Notes under the pieces: model-generated | Told to the model about the DNA's origin: nothing | What the model saw: the letters and a program-made list of their open reading frames with translations, nothing else | Database searches by the model: none | Made by a program: the position numbers and the translations under genes | Shown here: positions 1-8,789 of the stretch, piece by piece | How the letters are laid out: each line of letters opens with the position of its first letter | How positions within the stretch are numbered: position 1 is the first letter of the stretch | Assembly: GCA_031281385.1 (NCBI GenBank) | Contig: JAITFL010000015.1 | Location: 1-8,789, forward strand | DNA length: 8,789 nucleotides | Direction of reading: 5' to 3' | From: Holophagales bacterium | GTDB lineage: Bacteria; Acidobacteriota; Holophagae; Holophagales; Holophagaceae

Positions 1-131
1 AGCGCAAGGACGTGCCGACCTTTTGCGCGGCGCCTTTTTAGCACCAGTCGGCCATTCTTTGTTTTCATGCGGGTCAAAAAGCCGTGGGTCTTGGCTCGGC
101 GGCGATTGTTTGGCTGGAATGTGCGCTTCAT
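1..131 (-). CDS. rpmH: 50S ribosomal protein L34 (bL34), C-terminal end cut by window edge
   Basis: The reverse strand from ATG at 131-129 encodes 43 residues before the window ends. It begins [18 protein letters not shown] and continues through [11 protein letters not shown] and [11 protein letters not shown], which is the highly conserved, arginine/lysine-rich L34 sequence. L34 is a small protein of the large ribosomal subunit, usually about 44-47 residues, so only a few residues and the stop are missing. A Shine-Dalgarno AAAGGA (plus-strand 139-144) lies 7 nt ahead of the start. Divergent placement next to dnaA is the widespread rpmH/dnaA arrangement; rnpA and the membrane insertase gene would be expected beyond the left edge, which is inference. 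The family assignment is very secure. Confidence 0.97.
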   Translation of the reverse strand, partial: MKRTFQPNNRRRAKTHGFLTRMKTKNGRLVLKRRRAKGRHVLA

Positions 132-188
132 TGCTTGATCCTTTCAGCCGCCGCTTTTGGGGCGGGGGCGAATCTGTGATTCTACTCT

Positions 189-197
189 AGAATAGCA
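189..197 (-). promoter_or_regulatory. Candidate extended -10 promoter for rpmH
   Basis: Read on the minus strand, 197-189 is TGCTATTCT, an extended -10 (TGn) followed by TATTCT, which matches TATAAT at 4 of 6 positions. No good -35 hexamer lies 17 bp upstream; the stretch there is a run of eight T. The expected start point near 182 would give a leader of about 50 nt before the L34 ATG. This is a pattern match only and has not been tested. Confidence 0.4.
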
Positions 198-238
198 CAT
201 TTTTCATCAAAAAAAATTGCATTTTCTGGCACCAAATT

Positions 239-270
239 CTTTTTGCCCTTTGCTTGCTACTTGCAAAAAG
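239..270. repeat. 8-bp perfect inverted repeat upstream of the dnaA promoter
   Basis: CTTTTTGC at 239-246 is exactly mirrored by GCAAAAAG at 263-270, with a 16-nt spacer. It ends 6 bp before the candidate dnaA -35 box at 277. It could be a regulator-binding site for the divergent rpmH/dnaA control region, or chance in an AT-rich stretch. It is not followed by a T-run in either direction that would make it a convincing terminator. Confidence 0.35.
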
Positions 271-276
271 CTAAGA

Positions 277-305
277 TTGCAAACCGGGCCAAGCTAGGTG
301 ATACT
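277..305 (+). promoter_or_regulatory. Candidate sigma70-type promoter for dnaA
   Basis: TTGCAA (277-282; 4 of 6 to TTGACA) and GATACT (300-305; 4 of 6 to TATAAT) are separated by the ideal 17 bp. A start near 311-313 would give a dnaA leader of about 115 nt. A second TTGCAA copy lies at 261-266, 16 bp upstream; this hexamer is itself palindromic. No clear DnaA-box nonamer is visible in this promoter region, so direct DnaA autoregulation is not apparent here. The score is moderate and other start points are possible. Confidence 0.4.
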
Positions 306-313
306 ATTAGTTT

Positions 314-353
314 CCGCGCACTGGGCTTTCGCTGGCCAAAGTGACAAACGCGG
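314..353 (+). promoter_or_regulatory. Foldable structure in the dnaA 5' leader
   Basis: Three nested complementary pairs can stack: CCGCG 314-318 with CGCGG 349-353, CACT 319-322 with AGTG 340-343, and GGC 324-326 with GCC 335-337. This gives about 12 pairs with an acaaa bulge at 344-348 and a small internal loop. A G-rich stretch (about 350-377) follows immediately. The fold lies between the candidate promoter and the dnaA start, so it could affect leader stability or translation. Function is inference; no known riboswitch class is recognised. Confidence 0.3.
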
Positions 354-428
354 GGGGCGGAAGCGGGGCTATTCCGATGATGCCCAAGAACACTTAGAAA
401 AAACCTAGATTCCCATTCCCTTAGAACC

Positions 429-1811
429 ATGACACTCCACACAGCTCAGGATATTTGGGGGCGTTTGTGCCAAGACTTGGCCCGACGGCTTCCGGACAGG
501 CCCTTCAGGGACTGGGTGCTGCCATGCAAGCCCATCGCTTTCGATGGCGATGCACTGTGGATCCAGACGCCCGACCTCTCTACCAAGCTGTGGCTTGAGG
601 AGCAAATGGCTGACGAGTTCTATGACGCGCTGGCCCTCATGGATTTGCCGAATTTGAAGCTGACGTTTTCAACTGGCGGTGCCAAACCAAAGGAAGACGT
701 GGCCGAAAAGCCCGTGATTTTTCAAACTCCGCCATCTCCATCGAGCGAGTCATATTCACTGCCAAAAGGTTTCGAGTCGTACACCCTCGAAAATTTTGTT
801 GTGGGGCCAAACAGCAACATGGCCTTCTCTGCAGCTGTAAGCATCATCGAAAACTATGGGCGCACCAATCTCTCTTATGACACAAATTTGCTGTTCGTCT
901 ATGGTGGCAGCGGCCTCGGGAAAACGCACTTGATGATAGGCATCGGAAAGGGCCTTGTTGCCAAGCATCCGCACATTCAAATGGCTTACCTAAAAGTGGA
1001 AACATTCCTACACGAACTCACAGGTGCCATCAAAGCCAACAACACCGAGCCTCTCAGGCAGAAATACCAATCCAAGAATCTCTTGCTCTTTGATGACATA
1101 CAGACGCTAACGCCAACCATGGCGCGCACACAGGAAGAAATTTTTTACATCTTTGACTACATGCTCCAGCACGGAAAGCAAATAGTTATCACGTCCGACA
1201 GGTCTCCCAACCAGCTTGAGGGACTCCACCAGCGGCTGCTGACTAGGTGCAAAGGCGGCCTGACCGTTGATGTCCATCCACCTGAATTTGAAACTAGGAT
1301 AGCCATTCTAAAGAAAAAGCTGGAAGACCCTTCACTATGCGGCTATCCGCCTGTGCCAGAGGACGTACTCACCTTCATCGCAAATAAGGCAAAGGGCAGC
1401 GTTAGAGAGCTTCAGGGACTCTTGAAGCGCACCCTGTTCCAAGCCGATTTCTTGGGAACGGGTGTATCCTTGGCAGTCGCGCAGGAAGCCTACAGGGGGG
1501 CAACGGGAAACGAGCCAACGGCATCAGTCTCCATTGAAAAAATTTGCGAAGCCGTTGCCGATCACAACAAGCTATCCTTAAGCGACCTGACGAAGAAAAA
1601 GTCTAGGCAAAAAGAAATACTGCTGCCAAGGCAAATAGCGATGTATTTAGCCAGGGAGCTGACAACGGCATCCTATGCAGAAATAGGCAGGGTCTTTAAC
1701 AATATGCACCACAGCACCGTCATGAACGCCATTGATTCCGTAAAAAAGCGGATGCAGAGGGATTCGGATTTCCACAGAGAAATTCAAGGACTCCTGAATG
1801 GAATAGGCTGA
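429..1811 (+). CDS. dnaA: Chromosomal replication initiator protein DnaA
   Basis: This 460-residue protein is normal in length for DnaA, the AAA+ initiator that binds DnaA boxes and melts oriC. Domain I (about 1-82) has the DIW...LP...FRDWVLP pattern. A short linker (about 84-115) precedes the AAA+ core. The core shows Walker A GGSGLGKT (159-166), Walker B LLLFDDI (218-224), sensor 1 VITSDRSP (253-260), box VII with R269 and R273 at the arginine-finger positions, and sensor 2 R326 in GSVREL. Domain IV (about 368-460) carries LLPRQIAMYLARELT and the signature helix. There the usual GGRDHTTV reads NNMHHSTV (424-431), so the usual Arg-Asp pair is Met426-His427. ATG at 429 is chosen because domain I starts at once after it. 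No Shine-Dalgarno is visible upstream, which is unusual beside the other genes. The call is very secure. Confidence 0.98.
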   Translation: MTLHTAQDIWGRLCQDLARRLPDRPFRDWVLPCKPIAFDGDALWIQTPDLSTKLWLEEQMADEFYDALALMDLPNLKLTFSTGGAKPKEDVAEKPVIFQTPPSPSSESYSLPKGFESYTLENFVVGPNSNMAFSAAVSIIENYGRTNLSYDTNLLFVYGGSGLGKTHLMIGIGKGLVAKHPHIQMAYLKVETFLHELTGAIKANNTEPLRQKYQSKNLLLFDDIQTLTPTMARTQEEIFYIFDYMLQHGKQIVITSDRSPNQLEGLHQRLLTRCKGGLTVDVHPPEFETRIAILKKKLEDPSLCGYPPVPEDVLTFIANKAKGSVRELQGLLKRTLFQADFLGTGVSLAVAQEAYRGATGNEPTASVSIEKICEAVADHNKLSLSDLTKKKSRQKEILLPRQIAMYLARELTTASYAEIGRVFNNMHHSTVMNAIDSVKKRMQRDSDFHREIQGLLNGIG

Positions 1812-1866
1812 AAAATCATGGAACGAAAAGATTTGCACATTTTTGTGTGGACAGCGGCCTATGTTG

Positions 1867-1875
1867 TGTGGATAT
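1867..1875 (-). promoter_or_regulatory. DnaA-box-like site, ATATCCACA
   Basis: It matches TTATCCACA at 8 of 9 positions on the minus strand. It overlaps a perfect 10-bp palindrome, TGGATATCCA, at 1869-1878. It is one of the three best boxes in the candidate origin. Confidence 0.55.
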
Positions 1876-1922
1876 CCATGGCAACCCATCCCGCGAATGA
1901 CTTTTCAACAGCAGTCAGCGGC

Positions 1923-1931
1923 TTTTCCACA
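1923..1931 (+). promoter_or_regulatory. DnaA-box-like site, TTTTCCACA
   Basis: It matches TTATCCACA at 8 of 9 positions, differing only by T for A at position 3. It borders the AT-rich part of the dnaA-dnaN gap. Confidence 0.55.
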
Positions 1932-1939
1932 GGCTATAC

Positions 1940-1968
1940 TTGTTTCCGTTTTCTAGGTAAAATAAAGT
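1940..1968 (+). promoter_or_regulatory. Weak candidate promoter for dnaN
   Basis: TTGTTT (1940-1945) and TAAAGT (1963-1968) are 17 bp apart but match the consensus poorly. A better -10 hexamer, TAAAAT (1958-1963, 5 of 6), has no good -35 at the right distance. dnaN may instead be read through from dnaA, since no terminator is visible between them. Confidence 0.2.
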
Positions 1969-1978
1969 GCTGAGACAT

Positions 1979-1987
1979 TTTTGCACA
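1979..1987 (+). promoter_or_regulatory. DnaA-box-like site, TTTTGCACA
   Basis: It matches TTATNCACA at 8 of 9 positions and shows the same T at position 3. It lies inside the AT-rich stretch, 16 bp before the triplet run ATCATCATC. Confidence 0.5.
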
Positions 1988-2022
1988 GCATCTTTGCCCT
2001 ATTATCATCATCAAGGTGAAAT

Positions 2023-3156
2023 ATGAATTTTCAAGTACAGGTTTCAAAAGAGAGATTAGACAGAGTGCTGGGGGTGCTAAGGCATGCCCTCGAAAAGCGT
2101 GTGACGCTACCGATTTTGCAGCACATCGTCATGGACATATCCGACCAAGAGATGACCGTAAAGGCTACCGACACAGAGCTGGCCTTTGAAGCCAAGCTCC
2201 CTGTGGAAAGTTCGGGTTCAAAGCAGGTGGCCGTGCCAGGCAAAAAATTGGTTGAAACCGTGAAGGTGTATCCAGAAGGCATCCTTACTCTAGATTGGCC
2301 CAACGATGGAAACCGCATGTGGCTTAGGGCCAAGGGGTTCAATTCCGAACACAATGTGCAAAATTCCGAAGGCTTCCCCGAATTGCCAAAAGCGGATTCC
2401 TCTTACAAAGTCGTAGAGGTGCCAACGGCGCTATTCAAAAAAGCACTGATGCTTGGTGGACTGGCCATAAGCAAGGACGCGACAAAGCCAGCTCTGTCGG
2501 GTGTCCTCCTGCACCTTGCCAAAGATTTTGTCAGGATAGTTTCAACAGATGGCTTTAGGCTGGCGGTAGTGGAACTCACTTTGGCAACGGGCCTAGACAG
2601 CGAAGCAAGGATAATAGTGCCAAAGCGTTCCATGGACTTAGTTGCCGGAGCGTTCGATGATGACAGCGCAATCGAGCTTTCGTGGGATGACCGCACTCTA
2701 TTTTTGAGCCAGCAGAACCTCAAATTCAGCACTAGAAGGGTCACCGCCAACTATCCAGGCTACGAAAAGGTCTTGCCCAGCTCGCCGAGCGCCCTGCCAC
2801 TAAAAGTGGTGGTTGACAGGGAAGAGTTTAGCAAGAGGTTGCGGTTCGTTGGTCTAAAGAAAGACGACTACAACAAGAATGTGCGCCTTGTCTTTGAATA
2901 TCCCACCCTCAAAGTCCAAATTCAGCATCCAGACGAAGGAATCAACCAAGCCACGCTGAACTACAGCGGCCCAGACCAAGACGACAAGCCCTTGGAACTG
3001 GCGTTCAACATTGACTACCTGATAGAGCTGCTAGATAGGATCCAAGGCGAGGAAGTCGAATACCACTACAAGGACGATGTCGCATCTGGAGTTTTCACAA
3101 GCCCAAGCCTCAAAGACTTGTCATTCAAATACATCCTCATGCCAGTCAAACTTTAG
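2023..3156 (+). CDS. dnaN: DNA polymerase III subunit beta (sliding clamp)
   Basis: This 377-residue protein is the expected length for the bacterial beta clamp, the ring that tethers DNA polymerase III and other enzymes to DNA. It shows the three-domain clamp layout. The N-terminal pattern runs from RLDRVLGVLRHAL through TLPIL to ATDTELAFE (48-56). The middle has TKPALSGVLLHL (154-165) and the hallmark TDGFRLA (175-181). A NYPGYEKVLP segment (243-252) follows. The C-terminus is YILMPVKL, equivalent to the conserved end that closes the partner-binding pocket. AAGG at 2013-2016, 6 nt before the ATG, supports this start. The gene lies directly after the candidate oriC and before gyrB. recF, often found next in this cluster, is absent. 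The call is very secure. Confidence 0.98.
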   Translation: MNFQVQVSKERLDRVLGVLRHALEKRVTLPILQHIVMDISDQEMTVKATDTELAFEAKLPVESSGSKQVAVPGKKLVETVKVYPEGILTLDWPNDGNRMWLRAKGFNSEHNVQNSEGFPELPKADSSYKVVEVPTALFKKALMLGGLAISKDATKPALSGVLLHLAKDFVRIVSTDGFRLAVVELTLATGLDSEARIIVPKRSMDLVAGAFDDDSAIELSWDDRTLFLSQQNLKFSTRRVTANYPGYEKVLPSSPSALPLKVVVDREEFSKRLRFVGLKKDDYNKNVRLVFEYPTLKVQIQHPDEGINQATLNYSGPDQDDKPLELAFNIDYLIELLDRIQGEEVEYHYKDDVASGVFTSPSLKDLSFKYILMPVKL

Positions 3157-3186
3157 AGACCAGAGAAGTCCCAAATAGACCCATGA

Positions 3187-5718
<2,532 letters not shown>

Positions 5719-5728
5719 CAAAGTTTGA

Positions 5729-5744
5729 GGTTCCACGTGGAACA
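5729..5744. promoter_or_regulatory. parS: parS-like ParB-binding site at the gyrB-gyrA junction
   Basis: GGTTCCACGTGGAACA contains a perfect 14-bp palindrome (5730-5743) with the central CACGTG of parS. It matches the bacterial parS form TGTTCCACGTGGAACA at 15 of 16 positions; only the first base differs. parS sites are bound by the CTP-switch clamp ParB and usually lie near oriC, where they direct origin segregation. This one is about 3.8 kb from the candidate oriC, as expected. It spans the start region of gyrA. I noticed no second CACGTG-centred copy in the window. parA and parB are not in the window, so function is inferred from sequence and position. Confidence 0.8.
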
Positions 5745-8349
5745 AGCACCAAAACCCCAGCGAATAGAACCAATTGAGATAGAAAAGGAAATGCGGAAGT
5801 CCTACTTGGACTACGCAATGAGCGTCATCGTCGGGCGAGCGCTCCCCGATGTGAGGGACGGCCTCAAGCCTGTGCACCGCCGCGTACTGTACGCAATGAA
5901 GGAAACGGGCAACGACTGGAACAGGGCCTACAAAAAATCTGCCCGCACCGTTGGCGAGGTGATGGGTAAATACCACCCGCACGGCGACGCGGCTATCTAC
6001 GACACCATGGTGAGGATGGCGCAGCCCTTCTCTATGCGACACGTCCTTGTAGATGGCCAAGGGAACTTTGGCTCGGTGGATGGCGACAGCCCTGCGGCCA
6101 TGCGTTACACAGAGGCCCGCCTGAGCCGCATCGGCTCCGCCATGATGGAGGATATAGAGCAGGACACCGTTGACTTTGGCCCCAACTACGATGACAGCCT
6201 ATTGGAGCCTCTAGCCCTGCCCGTCAGAGTACCCAATTTGCTGATCAACGGCAGCCAAGGCATTGCCGTTGGGATGGCTACTTCCATTCCCCCGCACAAC
6301 CTCAAAGAGTGCTGCGATGCGCTGATCGCGCTCATAGATAACCCGGATGTCGAGCTATCCGGCCTGATGTCCCACATACATGGGCCCGACTTTCCGGGTG
6401 GCGGCCTCATGCTTGGCACCGAAGGAGTCATGGACGCATACCGGACAGGCCGCGGAAGGTGCCTCGTCCGCGCCAAGTCCCACATAGAAACTGTCAGGGT
6501 AAAAAACAAGGGCGAAGTCGAGCAGCTAGTGTTCACCGAGTTGCCCTACCAAGTGAACAAGGCGAACCTGACAGAAAAAATCGCCGACCTAGTGAGCGAA
6601 AAGAAGTTGGAAGGCATCGCAGACCTGCGGGACGAAAGCGACCGCGAGGGCATGCGCCTAGTAGTGGAGCTGAAAAAAAATGAACCGTCCGACATAGTGC
6701 TGAACCAGCTATTCCACCAGACGCAACTGCAGAACAGCTTTTCAATAACCATGCTCTGCATCGTCAATGGGCAGCCCAGAATATGCACGTTAAAAGAGGT
6801 ACTGTCCGAATTTTTGGGCTTCCGCCGCGAGGTGGTCACAAGGCGGACGATGTTCCAGCTGCGAAAGGCAGAGGAGCGCCACCACATACTGTTGGGCCTC
6901 AAGATAGCCCTCGACAACTTGGATGCAGTGATCAAGCTGATACGCGCCTCAAAGACGCCAGAGGACGCCAAGTCGGGGCTTACGTCCAAATTCGGCCTTA
7001 GCGACAAACAGGCTGCGGCCATCTTGGACATGCGCCTGCAGCGCCTGACGGGGCTGGAGCGGGAAAAAATTTTGGAAGAGCTGGCTGCGATAGAGGCAGA
7101 GATAGCGCGCCTAAAGGCCATACTCAGCGATGATGCTTTGCTGATGTCCGTCATACGCGGAGAGATACAAAGCATGGCAGAACAGTTCGGCAACCCCAGG
7201 AGGACAGAGATAGTCGGCATCAGCGGCGAAATAAAAATGGAGGACGTGGTACCCGACGACCCAATGGTAGTCACGCTCTCCAAGGCAGGCTACATCAAGC
7301 GCACCGAGCTGTCCGCCTACCGCCGCCAGAAGCGCGGCGGCAAGGGCAAGCTGGGCATGAAGACAAAGGACGAGGATTTTGTAGAGCAGCTTTTCCTCAC
7401 CAAGGCGCACGACACACTGATGGTCTTTACCGACAGAGGCTACGTCTATGCTATCAAGGTCTATGACATACCAGAGTCGGGCGCGGCCAACCGAGGCAAG
7501 CACATAAAGAACCTAGTCAGCCTAAAGGATTCCGAGCGCGTGGTCACCCTTATGGCGCTAAGGGAGTTCCCCGAGCACCATAACCTAGTCTTTGCCACCG
7601 CAGATGGCACAGTCAAAAAGACCAGCCTAGCCGCATACTCAAACATCAGATCCAATGGCATCATCGCGCTCAACATTGACCCCGACAACAGCCTCGTTGC
7701 AGTGGCGACCTCGACGGGCCAGCAGCAGTGCGTTCTCGTCAGCGCCCACGGCAAGGCCATCCGCTTCCCCGAAGATGGCGTCCGCACCATGGGGCGCACC
7801 GCGACGGGAGTGCGCGGCATGAAGCTGGGGGCTGGCGACAAGATAGTTGACATGGAAGTGATTGACCCGCTGCCCGACCTGCCGGAGGGCCAAGAGGCAG
7901 ACGAGGCCACCGCCGAATACGGCATGTTGCTCACCGTCACCGAAAAGGGTTACGGCAAGAGAAGCCTGTTGCAAGACTATCGTCTTCAGAGCAGGGGGGG
8001 CACGGGCGTAATAAATATCCGCGCAGGTGTCCGCAACGGCTTAGTCACTGGCTCAGTATTGGTCAAGCCTGGCGAAGGCTGTCTGCTGATAAGCCAAGAG
8101 GGCATGGTCATCAGGTTCGCCATAGACGAAGTGAGAAAGACGGGCAGGGCCGCCCAAGGCGTCCGCCTGCTCAACTTGGCCAGCGACCAGGACAAAGTGG
8201 TGGCCATAGCAAAGATAGACGCAGCCGCCCAAGCTCTGGACGAAGAAGAGGATCTCGACTCGGCCTCTGGCCAAGAAACTGCGGCCCCAGAAGCAGAAAA
8301 GGCCGCCCAGCCATCGAAGCCAGTGCAGCCGGAGCTAGGACTGGAATGA
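5737..8349 (+). CDS. gyrA: DNA gyrase subunit A (DNA breakage-reunion subunit)
   Basis: With GTG at 5737 the product is 870 residues, close to E. coli GyrA. GyrA cuts and rejoins DNA and wraps it for supercoiling. The winged-helix/tower domain shows [12 protein letters not shown] (79-90), catalytic Y124 with R123 in [10 protein letters not shown], and the intercalating isoleucine I176 in [12 protein letters not shown]. The C-terminal beta-pinwheel opens with the GyrA box QKRGGKG (531-537), which separates GyrA from ParC, and has further RG-rich blade turns. The last 40 or so residues form an acidic, Pro/Ala-rich tail like the one that tunes wrapping. The residue matching E. coli Ser83 is Ala85; Asp87 is kept as Asp89. 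GTG is preferred because GAGG (5727-5730) lies 6 nt upstream; TTG at 5725 would add four residues but has no such site. The gap to gyrB is 18 bp. Confidence 0.97.
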   Translation: MEQAPKPQRIEPIEIEKEMRKSYLDYAMSVIVGRALPDVRDGLKPVHRRVLYAMKETGNDWNRAYKKSARTVGEVMGKYHPHGDAAIYDTMVRMAQPFSMRHVLVDGQGNFGSVDGDSPAAMRYTEARLSRIGSAMMEDIEQDTVDFGPNYDDSLLEPLALPVRVPNLLINGSQGIAVGMATSIPPHNLKECCDALIALIDNPDVELSGLMSHIHGPDFPGGGLMLGTEGVMDAYRTGRGRCLVRAKSHIETVRVKNKGEVEQLVFTELPYQVNKANLTEKIADLVSEKKLEGIADLRDESDREGMRLVVELKKNEPSDIVLNQLFHQTQLQNSFSITMLCIVNGQPRICTLKEVLSEFLGFRREVVTRRTMFQLRKAEERHHILLGLKIALDNLDAVIKLIRASKTPEDAKSGLTSKFGLSDKQAAAILDMRLQRLTGLEREKILEELAAIEAEIARLKAILSDDALLMSVIRGEIQSMAEQFGNPRRTEIVGISGEIKMEDVVPDDPMVVTLSKAGYIKRTELSAYRRQKRGGKGKLGMKTKDEDFVEQLFLTKAHDTLMVFTDRGYVYAIKVYDIPESGAANRGKHIKNLVSLKDSERVVTLMALREFPEHHNLVFATADGTVKKTSLAAYSNIRSNGIIALNIDPDNSLVAVATSTGQQQCVLVSAHGKAIRFPEDGVRTMGRTATGVRGMKLGAGDKIVDMEVIDPLPDLPEGQEADEATAEYGMLLTVTEKGYGKRSLLQDYRLQSRGGTGVINIRAGVRNGLVTGSVLVKPGEGCLLISQEGMVIRFAIDEVRKTGRAAQGVRLLNLASDQDKVVAIAKIDAAAQALDEEEDLDSASGQETAAPEAEKAAQPSKPVQPELGLE

Positions 8350-8480
8350 ACTCCAGAACGAGCAATGCTCCCCAACAAGGAATCACCGATACCGAATTGC
8401 GTTCTAAAAATAAGCGGTTCCAATCAATGGAATCAGCGCGGGAACAGACATGCCGCGAGTTTCGCAAGAATCTCAATTGA
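8346..8480 (+). CDS. Possible small ORF, 44 residues, unknown function
   Basis: ATG at 8346 overlaps the gyrA stop as ATGA, and AGGA (8337-8340) sits 5 nt upstream, a good ribosome-binding site inside the gyrA end. The ORF ends TGA at 8478-8480, 10 bp before the thiG ATG, and its stop runs straight into the thiG ribosome-binding site (GAGAGG). The product would be hydrophilic and basic (9 Arg/Lys against 5 Asp/Glu), with one Cys and no membrane segment or signal peptide. It starts [10 protein letters not shown] and ends CREFRKNLN. It is not ThiS, which is larger and ends in Gly-Gly. I do not recognise it. It could be a real coupled small gene or an open frame by chance in a 141-bp gap. Confidence 0.3.
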   Translation: MNSRTSNAPQQGITDTELRSKNKRFQSMESAREQTCREFRKNLN

Positions 8481-8490
8481 GAGGTAAAAC

Positions 8491-8789
8491 ATGACCGCTC
8501 CACTTATCATTGCAGGAAAGCAGTTTTCTAACCGCCTTGTCCTCGGCACAGGCAAGTACAAGGACTTTGCGACTATGAAGGCTGCCTACCTAGCCGCTAA
8601 GTCCGAAATGGTCACGCTCGCCGTCAGGCGCTTTGACCTTGGTGCCAGCGGCGAGGACAACATCCTGAACTGGATCCCAAAGGAAATCCACCTGCTGCCC
8701 AACACCGCCGGATGCTTCACTAGGGAAGAGACCCTGCGCGTGGCAAGGCTGGCCAGAGAGGCCCTAGACAACCCTTGGATCAAAGTCGA
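8491..8789 (+). CDS. thiG: Thiazole synthase ThiG, N-terminal part (cut by window edge)
   Basis: The first 99 codons of ThiG are present. ThiG makes the thiazole phosphate of thiamin from 1-deoxy-D-xylulose 5-phosphate, dehydroglycine (or iminoglycine) and ThiS thiocarboxylate, in the cytoplasm. The sequence shows the family marks RLVLGTGKY (15-23), MVTLAVRR (40-47), LLPNTAGC (68-75) and WIKV (96-99). K98 aligns with the Schiff-base lysine (Lys96 in Bacillus subtilis ThiG), so the window stops just after a catalytic residue. GAGAGG at 8479-8484, about 6 nt from the ATG, supports the start. thiS is not upstream and no THI-box motif is visible in the 141-bp leader. Linkage to gyrA is likely chance neighbourhood, although read-through cannot be excluded because no terminator is seen. 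Confidence 0.95.
   Translation, partial: MTAPLIIAGKQFSNRLVLGTGKYKDFATMKAAYLAAKSEMVTLAVRRFDLGASGEDNILNWIPKEIHLLPNTAGCFTREETLRVARLAREALDNPWIKV

Larger units (their letters stand above)
1831..1987. other. Candidate replication origin (oriC): DnaA-box-like cluster in the dnaA-dnaN gap
   Basis: Five nonamers resembling TTATNCACA lie in this stretch: ATTTGCACA 1831-1839 (+), CTGTCCACA 1846-1854 (-), ATATCCACA 1867-1875 (-), TTTTCCACA 1923-1931 (+) and TTTTGCACA 1979-1987 (+). A sixth, ATTTCCACA 1768-1776 (+), lies in the end of dnaA. Most have T in place of A at position 3, so the local pattern is close to NTTTSCACA. The two minus-strand boxes start 21 bp apart, about two helical turns. An AT-rich stretch from about 1935 to 2035 is a possible unwinding element and includes the triplet run ATCATCATC (2004-2012). 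The dnaA-dnaN gap is a common oriC site in bacteria. The assignment is inference from position and box clustering; no strand-skew calculation was possible. Confidence 0.65.

Noticed and set aside
1902..1910. TTTTCAACA as a further DnaA box.
   Set aside because: It breaks the conserved CCACA/GCACA end of the box, matching only 7 of 9 positions in a region already rich in similar words.
1818..1973. A 51-codon ORF (ATG 1818 to TGA 1973) just after dnaA.
   Set aside because: It has no good ribosome-binding site, is unlike any family I know, and its whole length is explained by the cluster of DnaA boxes in the candidate origin.
2001..2013. ATTATCATCATCA as a DnaA-trio unwinding element.
   Set aside because: Only about two triplets fit the trio pattern in the right phase; the repeat is noted in the oriC entry but is not enough to call.
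8416..8434. A 7-pair hairpin (GGTTCCA with TGGAATC) after gyrA as a terminator.
   Set aside because: One pair is G-T, the stem is weak and no T-run follows, so it does not look like an intrinsic terminator.
8350..8490. A possible THI-box (TPP) riboswitch before thiG.
   Set aside because: I do not find the CTGAGA element or the conserved second half, and the gap is short and mostly filled by the small ORF.

Overview
This is an ordinary bacterial core-genome region around the replication origin. It reads rpmH(-, partial) / dnaA(+) / candidate oriC / dnaN(+) / gyrB(+) / gyrA(+) / small ORF(+) / thiG(+, partial). All main genes look intact. I see no mobile element, CRISPR array, tRNA or rRNA, and no unknown multigene system. 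The points most worth a second look are regulatory and structural, not a new gene family.

The host is most likely a Gram-negative bacterium. GyrB carries the long insertion in its C-terminal half that is typical of proteobacterial-type GyrB. The gene order rpmH-dnaA-dnaN-gyrB-gyrA without recF, together with the protein sequences, loosely suggests the Verrucomicrobiota/PVC neighbourhood. That placement is a low-confidence impression and was not tested by any search. Base composition is moderate in GC, and AGG (Arg) and ATA (Ile) codons are common in all the long genes.

Layout. Positions 1-131 hold the first 43 codons of ribosomal protein L34 on the minus strand. Positions 132-428 form a divergent control region with a plausible extended -10 promoter for rpmH, a plausible -35/-10 pair for dnaA, an inverted repeat, and a foldable dnaA leader. 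dnaA follows at 429-1811. The 211-bp dnaA-dnaN gap holds a cluster of DnaA-box-like nonamers next to an AT-rich stretch and is the best candidate for oriC. dnaN, gyrB and gyrA then follow in one direction with short gaps, 57 and 18 bp for the starts chosen here. A 16-bp site matching the ParB-binding parS consensus at 15 positions sits at the gyrB-gyrA junction and covers the likely gyrA start codon. After gyrA, a 44-codon ORF of unknown function overlaps the gyrA stop by ATGA and ends 10 bp before thiG, which runs off the window.

The genes fit together as a replication start module. DnaA would open the candidate oriC, DnaN is the sliding clamp of the replicase, and GyrB/GyrA relieve the supercoils ahead of the forks. 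The parS-like site would anchor ParB for segregation of the new origins. rpmH (ribosome) and thiG (thiamin thiazole) are neighbours with unrelated roles.
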